A stretch of 64,000 nt of DNA from Cohnella silvisoli (GTDB taxonomy: Bacteria; Bacillota; Bacilli; Paenibacillales; Paenibacillaceae), in contig NZ_JAIOAP010000005.1 in the NCBI RefSeq assembly GCF_021190915.1, positions 124,001 through 188,000 on the forward strand, written 5' to 3'. A model generated the notes under the pieces. That model was not told the DNA's origin. It saw only the letters and a list, made by a program, of their open reading frames with translations, and made no database searches. The position numbers and the translations under genes are program-made. Below are positions 26,513-37,058 of this stretch, in pieces (position 1 is the first letter of the stretch; each line of letters starts with the position of its first letter).

Positions 26513-28588
26513 TTAGAGGGCAGTATAGTAAATAGGGTATATAATACCTTGTTGGTTGAGCTGCAGCTCGTAATAGCCGTCACCCTTGTCAATCAGCGGT
26601 CCCAGCTCGCATGTTGGCGGCACTGCGCTGCGGATTCGGAGAACGCCCTCGCCCGCATCGCTGCTGACGATAACCTGGGTGCGATCCATATAGATTTCGA
26701 TTTGTCCTTCCGGCATAGGGACAACGCCTCGGATCCACTCCAATCCTGCCAGCACAGGCTCAACGCGATATGTGGCGTAACCGGGAGAGGTGGGCTGAAC
26801 CCCAAGAAAATATTTGCCCAACAAGTAAAGGGGACTTGCTCCCCATGCGTGGCACAGGCTTTTGCCATAGGGCCGACCATACATGGCGTATTGCTCGTTC
26901 GGGCGCAGAAGCGGATCGTACTCTTCCCAGAACGTAGTGGCTCCAAGATCTAGCATGCCACCCCAATATTTTTCGATCTCTTTCAGCACATTGGCATGCT
27001 CCCCCACTTCGCACAGGGCGGCCAGTTCGTAAAACCGCATATAGGGCGTCTTGATCTTCTGAATGCAATCATTTAACAGTACGTCTGCTTTAACCGTGCC
27101 GATCTGCTCCTCATTCAAATAACCGAGCATCATGGCAAACATGCTGGCATACCTGGTGACCTGTCCGTTCAATTGGCCGTTCACCCGGTTATGAACCAAT
27201 CCGCCCTGCGTTTCGTCCCAGAATACATCGAATATTTGCCGCTTCAACGCCGCCCCTATTTCACCGTAGTAATTGGCCTGGCTTGGATCCTGAAGCAACT
27301 CGGCTAATTCCGCCATAATTTCCAAGCTTCTGCAGAACAGAATCTGCTCGAAGCTCACCTCCCCTTTCTTGTCCATGTCAGCCCAGTCGATGAACACCCA
27401 GTCATCCCCATAGCCTTCAATCATGCCGTTATCATTGCGCCGGTTAAGGCAAAACTGCATTAGGCTTGCCATTTTCGGATATTGCTGCCGAACAAAGACC
27501 TGATCGCCCGTATATAAATAATGGTCGTATACGCCCATAAACCAATAGAAGGAGTAGTCCACAATATGGTTGATATGCGTTTCCACCGGCTCCTTGCCCC
27601 GTAATGCTATCCAAGTGCGCCGATTTACAGCCTGATCAAAAAACAGATAAAAATTCATCAGCAAACTTTGATAGGCGTCGCCGGACCAGACCCACCGATC
27701 CCGCTTGATGCCATCGATAAAAAATTCCCTTGTTGTAAGGTGCAGCGTATAGGCGGACACTTCCCAAATTTGATTTAAACGCTCACTGGAACAGTTGAAT
27801 TGCCCGCGGCGCGAGACAGGCAAATATTCATGCAGCGCAGTAATGGGGCCGGTATGGACCGCTTCGTCGCAGATCACGTTCACATATCGAAATGCACGGG
27901 CTTTCTTCGTCACATAAACCGCAGCGTTTTGGCCGAAATCCACATGATCATGATCGAAGGTTTCACAGTCTTCTACCGATAGGGCTTCTTCCTGCGATTC
28001 CCCATAGTAAAAGCTAATCGTCCCGTTGCCGCTTAACGGACTGATCCGGAGAAAGCCGAAAATTTCCTTCCCGAAATCAACAAGCAGCGCCTGTTGCCCC
28101 GCGACTTCCTCCACTGGGACAATCTCTTCCACAGGCAGCCTGAAAGAGGACGGACTCTGCTGCTGCAGGTGAAAATCGCCGCAATCGGCTTCGAGCCAAA
28201 TCTGGTTGTTGCAGCAGACCAGCCAGGAACGATCGGAGACGAGCGTGGCTCCCTGCACGAAAATCGCGGGCATGCAGCGGTCATTGACAACCGAAATGAT
28301 GATTTCATGCTTGCCCGCCGCTGCCTTGAAGGAAGTTGGATTGCCGTACAGCAGTTGACCGTCCAACGTAATATTGTATTGCCCCTCTACCGCCAACGCT
28401 ATTTCCTCTTCCGCCTCCAGTTCAAAAAACTTGCGGAATTTCACGCTGCCATAGAACGTGTCCAGCCGCCAGAAAGGAGGGACAATCGTCCCTCTTTCAT
28501 CCCTGCGCAGGCTGACCTCCCGATGAAGCCCAATTTCTAAGTCGCCCGGATACCAGATCCACGCGGCGGTTAATGTCTGTGTGCCCAT
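26513..28588 (-). CDS. GH78-like alpha-L-rhamnosidase
   Basis: 691 residues, no signal peptide. Start ATG 28588 (MGTQTLTAAW) is 9 nt after AGAGG; the ATG at 28597 sits inside the ribosome site. Two N-terminal sandwich domains (FRKFFELEAEEEIALAVEGQYNITLDG; VDFGKEIFGFLRISP) lead to an (alpha/alpha)6 barrel with the GH78 hallmarks: FIDGIKRDRWVWSGDAYQS in place of the common DCPQRDER block, YGDDWVFIDWADMDKKGE with acidic residues in the general-acid region, SLCHAWGASPLYLLGKYFLG and the C-terminal sandwich. Predicted to release rhamnose inside the cell. It follows the giant surface glycosidase by 25 nt on the same strand, so the two are one operon: outside cutting and inside finishing. Confidence 0.82.
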   Translation of the reverse strand: MGTQTLTAAWIWYPGDLEIGLHREVSLRRDERGTIVPPFWRLDTFYGSVKFRKFFELEAEEEIALAVEGQYNITLDGQLLYGNPTSFKAAAGKHEIIISVVNDRCMPAIFVQGATLVSDRSWLVCCNNQIWLEADCGDFHLQQQSPSSFRLPVEEIVPVEEVAGQQALLVDFGKEIFGFLRISPLSGNGTISFYYGESQEEALSVEDCETFDHDHVDFGQNAAVYVTKKARAFRYVNVICDEAVHTGPITALHEYLPVSRRGQFNCSSERLNQIWEVSAYTLHLTTREFFIDGIKRDRWVWSGDAYQSLLMNFYLFFDQAVNRRTWIALRGKEPVETHINHIVDYSFYWFMGVYDHYLYTGDQVFVRQQYPKMASLMQFCLNRRNDNGMIEGYGDDWVFIDWADMDKKGEVSFEQILFCRSLEIMAELAELLQDPSQANYYGEIGAALKRQIFDVFWDETQGGLVHNRVNGQLNGQVTRYASMFAMMLGYLNEEQIGTVKADVLLNDCIQKIKTPYMRFYELAALCEVGEHANVLKEIEKYWGGMLDLGATTFWEEYDPLLRPNEQYAMYGRPYGKSLCHAWGASPLYLLGKYFLGVQPTSPGYATYRVEPVLAGLEWIRGVVPMPEGQIEIYMDRTQVIVSSDAGEGVLRIRSAVPPTCELGPLIDKGDGYYELQLNQQGIIYPIYYTAL

Positions 28589-28613
28589 TCGGATCATCCT
28601 CTGTATATTCCCA

Positions 28614-31600
28614 TTACGGATTAATAAACTTTACGTGCTGCAGCAGTCTGGTTAGAATCACGACAGCTTCTGCCCGATTGGCATTTGCCCGGGGAGCCAG
28701 CAAACTATTAGATATTCCTTTGATGAATCCCAGATGAACCATCTCCGCTAGGCGGGTCTGCGCCCATCCGCTTACGGCCGCTCCATCCGCGAAGGAGGCA
28801 AGCGCTGTCGATTGCTCCGCTTCGATAGGCGTTCCCCCCGCCAATCGGTAGGCTTTCGAGAGCATAACACCCATCTGCTCTCGAGTAATCAGGTCTTGAG
28901 GCCTGAATGTGCCATCCTCGTAACCATTGATCAATCCCGCGCTTACGGCAGCAGCGACAAAGCCGCTGTACCATTGATCCGCACCGACGTCGGTAAAGGC
29001 AACTGCGCCTGTGCCCGCTTGGGCGGCTGCGGTCGTCCGCAGCCCAATGCCTTTAACGAGCAACGCCACAAATTCGGCGCGGGTAATCGTCCGATTCGCC
29101 ATGTAATGCGCGCCATCGACGCCCTGGATTAGATGCTTGGACGCAAGCCGCTCGATCTCCTTTTGCGCCCAGTGCCCTTGGATATCCGCAAAGGAGATGG
29201 ACGACCGGACGATGGCATACAAGCTGTTGCTTCGGCTGACAAAGTCCATTCGGCGGCTTCCGCCGGAATCGCTGGCAACGGAAGGAACAAACTTCAGCTT
29301 GCCGGTTGACGGGTCGAGGGTTACGACTGTGTCCGTGGAAGCCAGTGCAGTCGAACTGCCGGGAATAATGGCTCTCCGGATATAAGCAGCGCCTAGATCC
29401 GTAAGCTCCTCGCGCTGTTCACCCGCGAAAACGTGAACGGTAAAGTCCAAAACCGAACCCAATATTTCGGCGCCCTGCGCCTTTGCCTGTTCCGTAAATC
29501 GGCGCGCTCCTTCCCCTTGCACGCGGGTAATCGCGGCAACGAAATTCAGGTTCTCCGGCTTGACGCCCCATTTGCGTGCAAAGGATTCCATCGGCAATCC
29601 GGAAAGGGGCAGCTTGTATTCTCCCGCTTGCGTCCGGAAGGTAAGGACGGCATTCGGCGCCAGCGCCAGCCCTTCAAGCAGCAGACTGCCGGAAAAACGC
29701 ATTTGCTGAACGGGCTCATCCCCCTTGACCGCAATTTCGACTTCCCGCCCCGATGACTCGGCAGCTTCGTCCTTCAGCTGTTTCAAGAAATAGTCTTTAT
29801 TAACGTCTGCCGTTTGCACCTGCATGCCCTCGGCCGTCGTCGTTTTCACTACGTCATACGGCTTCAGCTCCGTGGTCACCGACGTACCGGATCCTGAACC
29901 ATGCTCACCCGGATCGGGCTGCTTCGGATCGGGCTGCTTCGGCTCGTCCTCGTGCCGCTGCAGCACAAGGCTGTTCCAGCGGCTTGGATTGCCTATCTCA
30001 TTGTTGCCCGCGCCGAAATCCATCAACAGCTCCTGTGTCGCTCCCTGCGCGGAAACATCCAGCTGAATGATGCCAAAGCCCATTTTGCTGTCTTTCCGAA
30101 TGTCTACCGTCCCATTATGGAACATGCTCCACGGCAAAGCCGCTTCAATAGTGTAGCCATCCCCCGTAACTGCGCCTTTAATGTCGATGGCATCCACAGC
30201 GCTGTTATATTGCCAATGCTCATAGGCCGAAGCGACACCCTGCAGCGTCGCAGGCACCAGATCAATGATATAGGCGTCGTCCACGCTGTTTTCCCGCTTC
30301 GTATTCAACGGATCAAGCACAACCTGCAAAGCATCCGTTAGCGCGTTTAATTGCTCGCCCTTACTTGCCCCGAAATGAGCATCCGCATCCTTGACTTTTG
30401 CCGATAAATAGAGACGGTTCGCATCCCACAGGAGTCTGTATTCCCCTTGGTTGGGCGACTTCGGATTCGCCGCGACTTCAATCCAGGTGCCTTCCCCGCG
30501 CACGACGTTGGCTTGACTGACAACATGGACGAGAGCCTTCTCCCATACAGGGTCGGCCAATTGCCCGTCAATATCAGGGGCGGACGAAGTGTATTCCGCC
30601 TGCCAGCCGAAGCTGTTCGCGGTGTAGGACTGCGTGGCGTACAGGCTTTGGCCGGGAGGACGGCCGATGGACGACTTCGCCTTCACGCGCACCTGAATTT
30701 GATCGGCCGCGATGTTTCCGGTGAAGCCGGAGATCGGATTGCTGGAAACCGTGGTCCAGCTTGCTCCCCCGTTCTTGCTATATTCATATTGTCTAATGTC
30801 CGAAATGCCCGGAACAGGCGTAAATCCGAACGTGTTAAGCGTGTCGTCGTGCACGGGCGCGGTCGGTGCCTTCCGGTTGATCGCCGCTGTTCCGCCCTCC
30901 TTGAATACTTCAAATTCCGATAGCTGGGTATAGAAGTTTCCGAAATTGTCCGCGGACTGCTTCACCGCCGCCAATCTCACCCACTTCGCATTCACTGGCA
31001 CGATCGGGAAGCTGATACTAGCGCTGCCCGGGTTGGCATAATCCGCTGCCGTATTATCTGCGGCGGTATGCCAAAGTACGCCATCCAACGAGGTTTCCAG
31101 CCTGAAGCGGGACGGAAAGCCCAGCCCTCCGCTGCGCGGCGTCAAATCAATCCGGGATACCGTATACCAGTCGTCCAGTTCAACGGCAATCCACGAATTG
31201 GCTTCCGCTTGGGAAAACGGTTCGGTTGACCAGAAGTCATCTTTCTTTCCGTTAATCACGTTTTCTTTGACCAACCCCGCAAATTCGCCGGATGCGCTCA
31301 CCGAAGCCGGCGAAAGCGGCTCAAGGGGGCTGCCCGTGCGGTAAGGCTGGTCGTTCGCCAGCACTCTGCCTGCCGGGATATCCGCGTCCTTGTTGCCTTT
31401 CAATCGGACTTGAATCGCCCCTGCCGCATGATAGCCTGCCAATCCGGTGACGGGATTCGCGGCCAAGGTCTGCCAGGTCTGTCCGTTATCCAGACTGATC
31501 TCATAGGCATCCAAACGTTCATAGCCGGGAACGAGCGTAAACCCGAAAGTATCGTTCACATCGTCCTGTACCGCTGCCGTCGGCGCAGGAGCTATTTCCG

Positions 31601-34600
31601 CTGCCGGCGCATAAGCCTCGATCTCGGCCAACTGCGTGAGAAAATTACCGTTATCGTCTCGGCCCTGCTTCGTTACGGTGATCCGCACCTTATCCGCCTT
31701 CCGGGACGGAAATTCGATGACAACAGGCGCGTTGGCGTTGGCTCTGAACAAATCAGCTGCGGTATGGTCGTATGCGAGCGACCAGCCTGCCCCGCCCTTG
31801 GACGTCTCAATCTTGAAGCGAACCGGGAACCCGTATCCGCCGCCGCGCGGGAACAGGGCAACCGTGCTTACCGGATAAACCTCGTCGAACTCCAGTTCCA
31901 GCCAGGAGGTCTGACCGGCATTGGCAAGGAAATTGGTCGAAAAGAAATCGCCGTAGCGGTTTCCGTTAACCGCATTGGCTTTGGACAGCAGTTCGCTGGA
32001 TACCCGGATATCGGCCGGTTCCAAGAAATAAGGGTCCTCCGTAAACGGTACGTTCGCGGATAACGCGGCGCCGGCCGGCCTGTCGATGGAATCGTCCGCT
32101 TTGACGCGTACTTGAACCTGACCGGCTGCAATCACGCCGTCTAAGCCGCCGATCGGTATGCTGTTCGCCTCATGCCACGTCATGCCGCCATCTTTGGTGT
32201 ATTCGTATTGCCTGATTTCCGGAAATCCGGGTACAAGCGTAAACGATAGGGTGTTGAAGAAATCGTCTACGACAGGATTAGAGGGTGCAGGCGGCGGGTT
32301 GTTGTCCATCTTGTACAGCTCGATTTCCGCCAGTTGAACAAAATAGGTGCAATGACTCGGTTCGCAGAATTCAGCCCGCTGCTTCAACGGCGTAAGCTTG
32401 ATATAGCTTGCCTTGACCGGCGCAAAGCTGAAGGTGCGCTGATCGCTGCCCGGATTGTCGTAATCCTCCGCGGTTCGGTCGACGACCGTCGTCCAAGCTT
32501 GCCCGTCCATAGAGGCGTCAATCCGGAACCGTACGGGAAAGCCGAGGCCTCCGGTCCGGGGGTACAGCGTAACGGCATCCATCGTGACCGGCTCGTCAAG
32601 CTTCACCTGAATCCATTCCTGCCGCCCGTCATCGATCGTTGCATCGGCGGACCAGAACGTATCCGGCCGCCCGTCAATCGCGTTCCCGGCCGGAAGAATC
32701 TGGCTCAACGCTTCAACCGTATAATGGGATTGAGCGATTAGCCGCTCTGCCGGAGGCGGATTTAACGTATAGGCCCGGTCCACCGTAAGAATGCCGCCGC
32801 TTGGCGTACCTGTGCTTCGATTCGCTTTCGCTCTGACTTGCACCGCGTTTCTCGGCACATCCCCCGTTATACCGGTAATCGGGTTGGAGACGACCGTCTT
32901 CCACGTAACACCGCCGTTTAAGCTGTATTCGTACTGGGACGGCGTTGCCAGACCGGGCACCGGGTCGAAGGCAAGCGTGTTGGCCGCATCGTCGGCAACC
33001 GGGTTTGTCGGCGCAGCGGGCTGCAGGACAACTTGCTCCGATGGCAGAACGACGATACTGGCGCTTGCAGGCAGCGGCAGTCCCTGGATGTCGACCATCC
33101 CCGCTCCGTCCGACACCGCTTGAAGGTTTGTGCTGGCGCCCGTCTGCTCGTTCAGTACCACGACGGTGTAAGCCGTGTCCGGCAGCATTCGGATCCGGCC
33201 GTTGAACGTGCCGTCAGCGTCGGCTTGGGTCAGCAGCTCTGCGCGGTCCTGCCGAACTTTAATCTGATAATTGCGCCCCTGATAAACAAGCCCCTTTACT
33301 TCGCTCCATGTCACGCCCAAAGGAAACCGGGGAACGATCTCAAGCCCCCGAGCGCTGGCATCAATGCCCAATACAGCGTATAAGTACGCCGCGGGCACAA
33401 GACCGGACTCGGGAAATTCCTCGAGCACGCCGAGCTTCCATTTGCTTCCGTACTTGTTTGCCGGATCGCGCCATAAATCGTCGACCGCATACTCGTCGGC
33501 AATGGCTTTCATGCGCCGGTACGCATCGTCGATACCCAGGTATTCCGCTCGAGCCATAATATCGTAGTAGGACGTGTAAAAAATCGCGCCGCCGTTCTCC
33601 AGATGCTGATCCCAGCCACCGCTCGTCGTAACCGGGATGCCGCCGCCAACGTCGTTCCACCAGTAGGGCGTTCCGGTGCTTTCGATTGCCAGCGTGTTGG
33701 ATCTGGGCGCAAAGCCGTATTTGTAGATGTCGGCTCCTTGGGACGTATCGCCGTTTATTGTTCTTCTGCCATCCAGCCAATCGTAAATCGCCTCCGCTTT
33801 CGCCTGGTCTCCCAGCCCGTACGTGAGCGCTTCGATATTTACGAACACCAGACCGAAGTCTCTTTTTCCGCCATTCACGTCAACCGTTGAAATATATCTT
33901 TTCTTGTCTGCATCCCAAAAGGTTTCATTAAATTTGGATTTGACCGTCTGGGCCAGATCCCGATAATAAGCTGCTTGAGCGCTGTCGCCCGCCGCTTCTT
34001 TAACCTCGCTCATGGCCAGCAGCGATGCGTAAAAATAGATGTTCAAATTGGGATCCTTATAGCCCATCTTGTAATTGTCCCAGTAATTGCTCGGGTGGCC
34101 TGTCGTCAGTCCCGTATTTTCCCCGTTATCGATGACGGCAAGTCCGTCCTTGCCTGACAGTCCCTCCAGCACATACTGCATGGCAAGATCCATTTTTTCG
34201 CCGACCGTTTTCCCTTTGGAAACATCCGTATTCATGTCGCCGTCCGCCGCCGAGCAGCCGTTGCAGCTTACAGACGTTTCGTCCACTTGATTCAAATAAT
34301 CCAGGCCCTGCCATAGGGCAATTCTTGCGGCAGCCAGCACATATTTGGGATTCCCCTCCAGATGCAGCCCTTTACCGCTAGGCCAGCGCGGATTATCCCC
34401 CCACGACCACACAAGCCCGCTTGCGGAGATCGGATAGTTTTTCACCTTTTGCAGCAGCTCATTGCGGTAGACGTCGTCATCGGTCCAGATGATTTTGCGA
34501 GTCAGCCACTCGAAATAGGAAGCTTCGTTACCGAATTTGGCAACAGCGTTCCTGTCGTCACCTACCGTGCCGAAGGTCAGCCACAAATCGTTCCATTGCT

Positions 34601-35597
34601 TCTGGAAAGAACCCGGCAAATCGGAAGCAAACGGGGCTTCCGAATGGACTTGAAGCTCCGCTAGCTGCGCATAGAGATTGCCATGGTCGTCCGCGCTTCT
34701 TTTCGTTACCGTTAGTCTGACAGCGCCTGCCGCAACCGGCGGAAATTCAATCATACTGACGCCGCTGTCCGGCAGCGCATAGTCCTCGTTCGAATAATCG
34801 GCAATCGTTGTCCAGACCTGATTGCCGTCAGGCGAAGCTTCGAGCTTGAAATGAAGCGGAAAGCCCAGCCCCCCCGATCGCGGGACGAGCGTAACCGAGC
34901 TGATCGTATATTTTTTGTTAAAGTTATATTGTAGCCAAGGCTGCTCATCCGACGTATCCGATGACCAGAAATCGTGCAGATTGCCGTTGGATACGTTCTC
35001 TTTGCCCAGTCCCGCGATCTCGGAGGAGGCTTTGATGTTCACCGGTTGTAAACCGGTTTCCGAGGTTGCAGCCGAATCGTTCGTTACCGTAAGCTCGGCA
35101 AGCCGTAAATAGCTTTCGCCGCCGCTGTCCGTATACTGCTTGGTCGACAACAATCGAATGTAGCGGGCTTGGATATCGGTAAATTGAAAGATCGCCTGCC
35201 GGGAACCCGGATTCGGATAATCTTCGGCCGTATGATCGGTTCCGGGAATGTCCGACCAATCCGTTCCGTTTAAGCTGGCTTGCAGCTTGAAACGAACAGG
35301 GAACCCTGCTCCATCCTCGCTCGGATATAAGTGGATCGAGTTAATATCATAGCGGGTGTAGCCCAAATCAACCGTAACCCATTCATCCCGCACGGCATTG
35401 GCTGCCGGCTGCTTTCCGCTGTTGTAAGACGTATAAATATTTCTGTCCTGCAGGTTCGCCGCATCGGCGCCCTGAGACACGGTGAGCGCTGTAACAGCGT
35501 TGGCCGGATTCGCCGCACCGACCGAAGACAGCGCCGCGCCGGATAGCAGCATCCCGATCAGGAACAGCATAATCGCTTTGTTTTTCATTTTCCGCAT
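28614..35597 (-). CDS. S-layer-anchored multidomain glycosidase with discoidin domains
   Basis: 2,327 residues; start ATG 35597 follows AAAGGGGAG and gives signal peptide MRKMKNKAIMLFLIGMLLSG...VGA (the frame to 35669 is spurious). Order: two discoidin-like (F5/8C) domains (about 30-330), an (alpha/alpha)6 catalytic domain (about 330-850; GLVWSWGDNPRWPSG, GHPSNYWDNYKMGYKD, VNIEALTYGLGD, YDWLDGRRTINGDTSQGADIY), then four short NPVxDDxxNTF domains alternating with three more discoidin domains, a CBM9-like domain (DIDGQLADPVWEKA, SVDDAYIIDLVP), a Pro/Asp-rich linker, a ~200-residue domain, and three SLH motifs (FADIQGHWAQKEIERL, FTDVGADQWYSGFV, SFADGAAVSGWAQ) for wall attachment. The catalytic domain is homologous to that of the 58500 protein. 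Binding to a complex cell-wall-type glycan is likely; substrate unknown. Confidence 0.88.
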   Translation of the reverse strand: MRKMKNKAIMLFLIGMLLSGAALSSVGAANPANAVTALTVSQGADAANLQDRNIYTSYNSGKQPAANAVRDEWVTVDLGYTRYDINSIHLYPSEDGAGFPVRFKLQASLNGTDWSDIPGTDHTAEDYPNPGSRQAIFQFTDIQARYIRLLSTKQYTDSGGESYLRLAELTVTNDSAATSETGLQPVNIKASSEIAGLGKENVSNGNLHDFWSSDTSDEQPWLQYNFNKKYTISSVTLVPRSGGLGFPLHFKLEASPDGNQVWTTIADYSNEDYALPDSGVSMIEFPPVAAGAVRLTVTKRSADDHGNLYAQLAELQVHSEAPFASDLPGSFQKQWNDLWLTFGTVGDDRNAVAKFGNEASYFEWLTRKIIWTDDDVYRNELLQKVKNYPISASGLVWSWGDNPRWPSGKGLHLEGNPKYVLAAARIALWQGLDYLNQVDETSVSCNGCSAADGDMNTDVSKGKTVGEKMDLAMQYVLEGLSGKDGLAVIDNGENTGLTTGHPSNYWDNYKMGYKDPNLNIYFYASLLAMSEVKEAAGDSAQAAYYRDLAQTVKSKFNETFWDADKKRYISTVDVNGGKRDFGLVFVNIEALTYGLGDQAKAEAIYDWLDGRRTINGDTSQGADIYKYGFAPRSNTLAIESTGTPYWWNDVGGGIPVTTSGGWDQHLENGGAIFYTSYYDIMARAEYLGIDDAYRRMKAIADEYAVDDLWRDPANKYGSKWKLGVLEEFPESGLVPAAYLYAVLGIDASARGLEIVPRFPLGVTWSEVKGLVYQGRNYQIKVRQDRAELLTQADADGTFNGRIRMLPDTAYTVVVLNEQTGASTNLQAVSDGAGMVDIQGLPLPASASIVVLPSEQVVLQPAAPTNPVADDAANTLAFDPVPGLATPSQYEYSLNGGVTWKTVVSNPITGITGDVPRNAVQVRAKANRSTGTPSGGILTVDRAYTLNPPPAERLIAQSHYTVEALSQILPAGNAIDGRPDTFWSADATIDDGRQEWIQVKLDEPVTMDAVTLYPRTGGLGFPVRFRIDASMDGQAWTTVVDRTAEDYDNPGSDQRTFSFAPVKASYIKLTPLKQRAEFCEPSHCTYFVQLAEIELYKMDNNPPPAPSNPVVDDFFNTLSFTLVPGFPEIRQYEYTKDGGMTWHEANSIPIGGLDGVIAAGQVQVRVKADDSIDRPAGAALSANVPFTEDPYFLEPADIRVSSELLSKANAVNGNRYGDFFSTNFLANAGQTSWLELEFDEVYPVSTVALFPRGGGYGFPVRFKIETSKGGAGWSLAYDHTAADLFRANANAPVVIEFPSRKADKVRITVTKQGRDDNGNFLTQLAEIEAYAPAAEIAPAPTAAVQDDVNDTFGFTLVPGYERLDAYEISLDNGQTWQTLAANPVTGLAGYHAAGAIQVRLKGNKDADIPAGRVLANDQPYRTGSPLEPLSPASVSASGEFAGLVKENVINGKKDDFWSTEPFSQAEANSWIAVELDDWYTVSRIDLTPRSGGLGFPSRFRLETSLDGVLWHTAADNTAADYANPGSASISFPIVPVNAKWVRLAAVKQSADNFGNFYTQLSEFEVFKEGGTAAINRKAPTAPVHDDTLNTFGFTPVPGISDIRQYEYSKNGGASWTTVSSNPISGFTGNIAADQIQVRVKAKSSIGRPPGQSLYATQSYTANSFGWQAEYTSSAPDIDGQLADPVWEKALVHVVSQANVVRGEGTWIEVAANPKSPNQGEYRLLWDANRLYLSAKVKDADAHFGASKGEQLNALTDALQVVLDPLNTKRENSVDDAYIIDLVPATLQGVASAYEHWQYNSAVDAIDIKGAVTGDGYTIEAALPWSMFHNGTVDIRKDSKMGFGIIQLDVSAQGATQELLMDFGAGNNEIGNPSRWNSLVLQRHEDEPKQPDPKQPDPGEHGSGSGTSVTTELKPYDVVKTTTAEGMQVQTADVNKDYFLKQLKDEAAESSGREVEIAVKGDEPVQQMRFSGSLLLEGLALAPNAVLTFRTQAGEYKLPLSGLPMESFARKWGVKPENLNFVAAITRVQGEGARRFTEQAKAQGAEILGSVLDFTVHVFAGEQREELTDLGAAYIRRAIIPGSSTALASTDTVVTLDPSTGKLKFVPSVASDSGGSRRMDFVSRSNSLYAIVRSSISFADIQGHWAQKEIERLASKHLIQGVDGAHYMANRTITRAEFVALLVKGIGLRTTAAAQAGTGAVAFTDVGADQWYSGFVAAAVSAGLINGYEDGTFRPQDLITREQMGVMLSKAYRLAGGTPIEAEQSTALASFADGAAVSGWAQTRLAEMVHLGFIKGISNSLLAPRANANRAEAVVILTRLLQHVKFINP

Positions 35598-35625
35598 GTG
35601 TTGCTCCCCTTTCCTGTTTGTTAAC

Positions 35626-35654
35626 ATCATATATGTAAGCGCATTCTTTTTCAT
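35626..35654 (-). promoter_or_regulatory. Promoter with cre (CcpA) site ahead of the surface glycosidase
   Basis: On the minus strand ATGAAA (35654-35649), 17 nt, TATGAT (35631-35626). The spacer holds a full match to WTGNAANCGNWNNCW, read on the plus strand as ATGTAAGCGCATTCT (35633-35647). CcpA bound between -35 and -10 would block transcription when preferred sugars are present. Confidence 0.6.
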
Positions 35655-35755
35655 TGCCGGTGAAGCCAAGATTTCTGTTCATTCGTGACATCCAAAATGA
35701 GTCATTTATAGACTTTCATGCCAGTTGCAAAGCCTCCATCCTCCTGCAGGGCATA

Positions 35756-35790
35756 CAAAAAGGCCCACGAAAAATGCTCGTGAGCCTTCG
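35756..35790 (-). terminator. Terminator of the AraC regulator gene
   Basis: On the minus strand AAGGCTCACGA pairs with TCGTGGGCCTT (one wobble) around GCATTTT, followed by TTTG. It separates the regulator from the surface glycosidase downstream. Confidence 0.8.
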
Positions 35791-35845
35791 GCCGACCAGA
35801 ATAAAAAGGCCAGACTTGTCCGAAATCGCCATTATTTATGTCTTA

Positions 35846-36751
35846 TTATGACTTATTGACCTGCTCGCGGTATTTGCCCGGGGAGCATTTCACCTTTCTT
35901 GCGAACAGTCTGCTAAAAAAGGAAGGATCTTCATAGCCGACCCGCCCTGCAATGGCAACGATCGGCTCCTTTGTCTGCGCGAGGAGCAGCTTGGCCTTCT
36001 CAACCCGAATATGATGGCTCATTTCGGTAATCGTCATCCCGGTCTCCTGTTTGAACAGCCGCTTTAAATGTCTTCCGCTGAAGCCGTAGGATCGGGCCAG
36101 CATTTCAATGTTTAGCTTCTGTTCATAATTTTCCTCCATATAGCGCTGAATACCTCGCAGCATTACCATTCGTTCCGAAGGACGATGGGCAGGCATCTGC
36201 TGCCTGATTTGATCTTCCTCGTGAAACCGTATTATCAACATCAGGAGCTCGCTCAGCTTCATTTGCATGATCGAAAGAGCATAAGCCCGATTCTCTTCAT
36301 ATTCCGTCATCAGTTGCTCCAGTACTTGCTTTACACGCTCCGATTGTTGCTTGCCCAGCGATAGTCGGGGATGAAATTCCTCATGTTTATTAAGCAGCGG
36401 ACGAATAAGAAAGGAGGAGATGCTGTTTTCCCGATCGATTAACGGTATCCAGCTTTCTTCAAAAATGTGCGGTAAAAACAAACAATTGATAATTTCAAGC
36501 TGCTGGCCCGGTTCGATATAAAAGGCGTGATACTCACCTGGCCGGATCATCACCACATCGTTCGTATATAACGGATACGTTTTACCTTCAAAATAGTGGG
36601 CGGCTCGTCCATGCACCACAAAAAACAGCTCATTGAAGTCATGTGAATGAACTGGAGGGGCGTCTTCGGCTGTGTGGACGATTCTTTCCAGATGAACCGG
36701 AAACGATTTCGCGTTTTTAATGTAGATTTGGGCCAGAAACTTCAGCTTCAT
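35846..36751 (-). CDS. AraC family transcriptional regulator with cupin sensor domain
   Basis: 301 residues from ATG 36751 (MKLKFLAQIY), which has GGAG 9 nt upstream; ATG 36766 is an alternative, and the frame to 36841 is unlikely. N-terminal cupin-like arm (HSHDFNELFFVVHGRAAHYFEGKTYPLYTNDVVMIRPGEYHAF) senses a ligand; the C-terminal two-HTH domain reads IEMLARSYGFSGRHLKRLFKQETGMT and IVAIAGRVGYEDPSFFSRLFARKVKCSPGKYR. It lies directly upstream of the surface glycosidase / GH78 operon on the same strand but has its own terminator; it probably controls that operon. Confidence 0.9.
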   Translation of the reverse strand: MKLKFLAQIYIKNAKSFPVHLERIVHTAEDAPPVHSHDFNELFFVVHGRAAHYFEGKTYPLYTNDVVMIRPGEYHAFYIEPGQQLEIINCLFLPHIFEESWIPLIDRENSISSFLIRPLLNKHEEFHPRLSLGKQQSERVKQVLEQLMTEYEENRAYALSIMQMKLSELLMLIIRFHEEDQIRQQMPAHRPSERMVMLRGIQRYMEENYEQKLNIEMLARSYGFSGRHLKRLFKQETGMTITEMSHHIRVEKAKLLLAQTKEPIVAIAGRVGYEDPSFFSRLFARKVKCSPGKYREQVNKS

Positions 36752-37058
36752 CGGTTCGAGCTCCATATCTTCGTATTTGCATGCTATTATAACAGAAAAA
36801 TCGCTAGAGGAATTAGCCCGGTCTGGCCGGGTTAAATGCACGGTATTGTGTTGCTTTTCACTCGTTTAGACCACTAGCTCCGGCTTAGAGCACTAACCGA
36901 CTCGGTTTTGCCTATGCTCCCCTATTTTCTGAGGCAAGGGGATAACGGCAAAAGGACAAAAAAAAGATGATCCATTTCAAACGAAATTAGGCAGATATAA
37001 TCCGCGGACAACCCACATATATATCTCGTAGATGCTTGTCAACGGGAGGGTTATCCCT

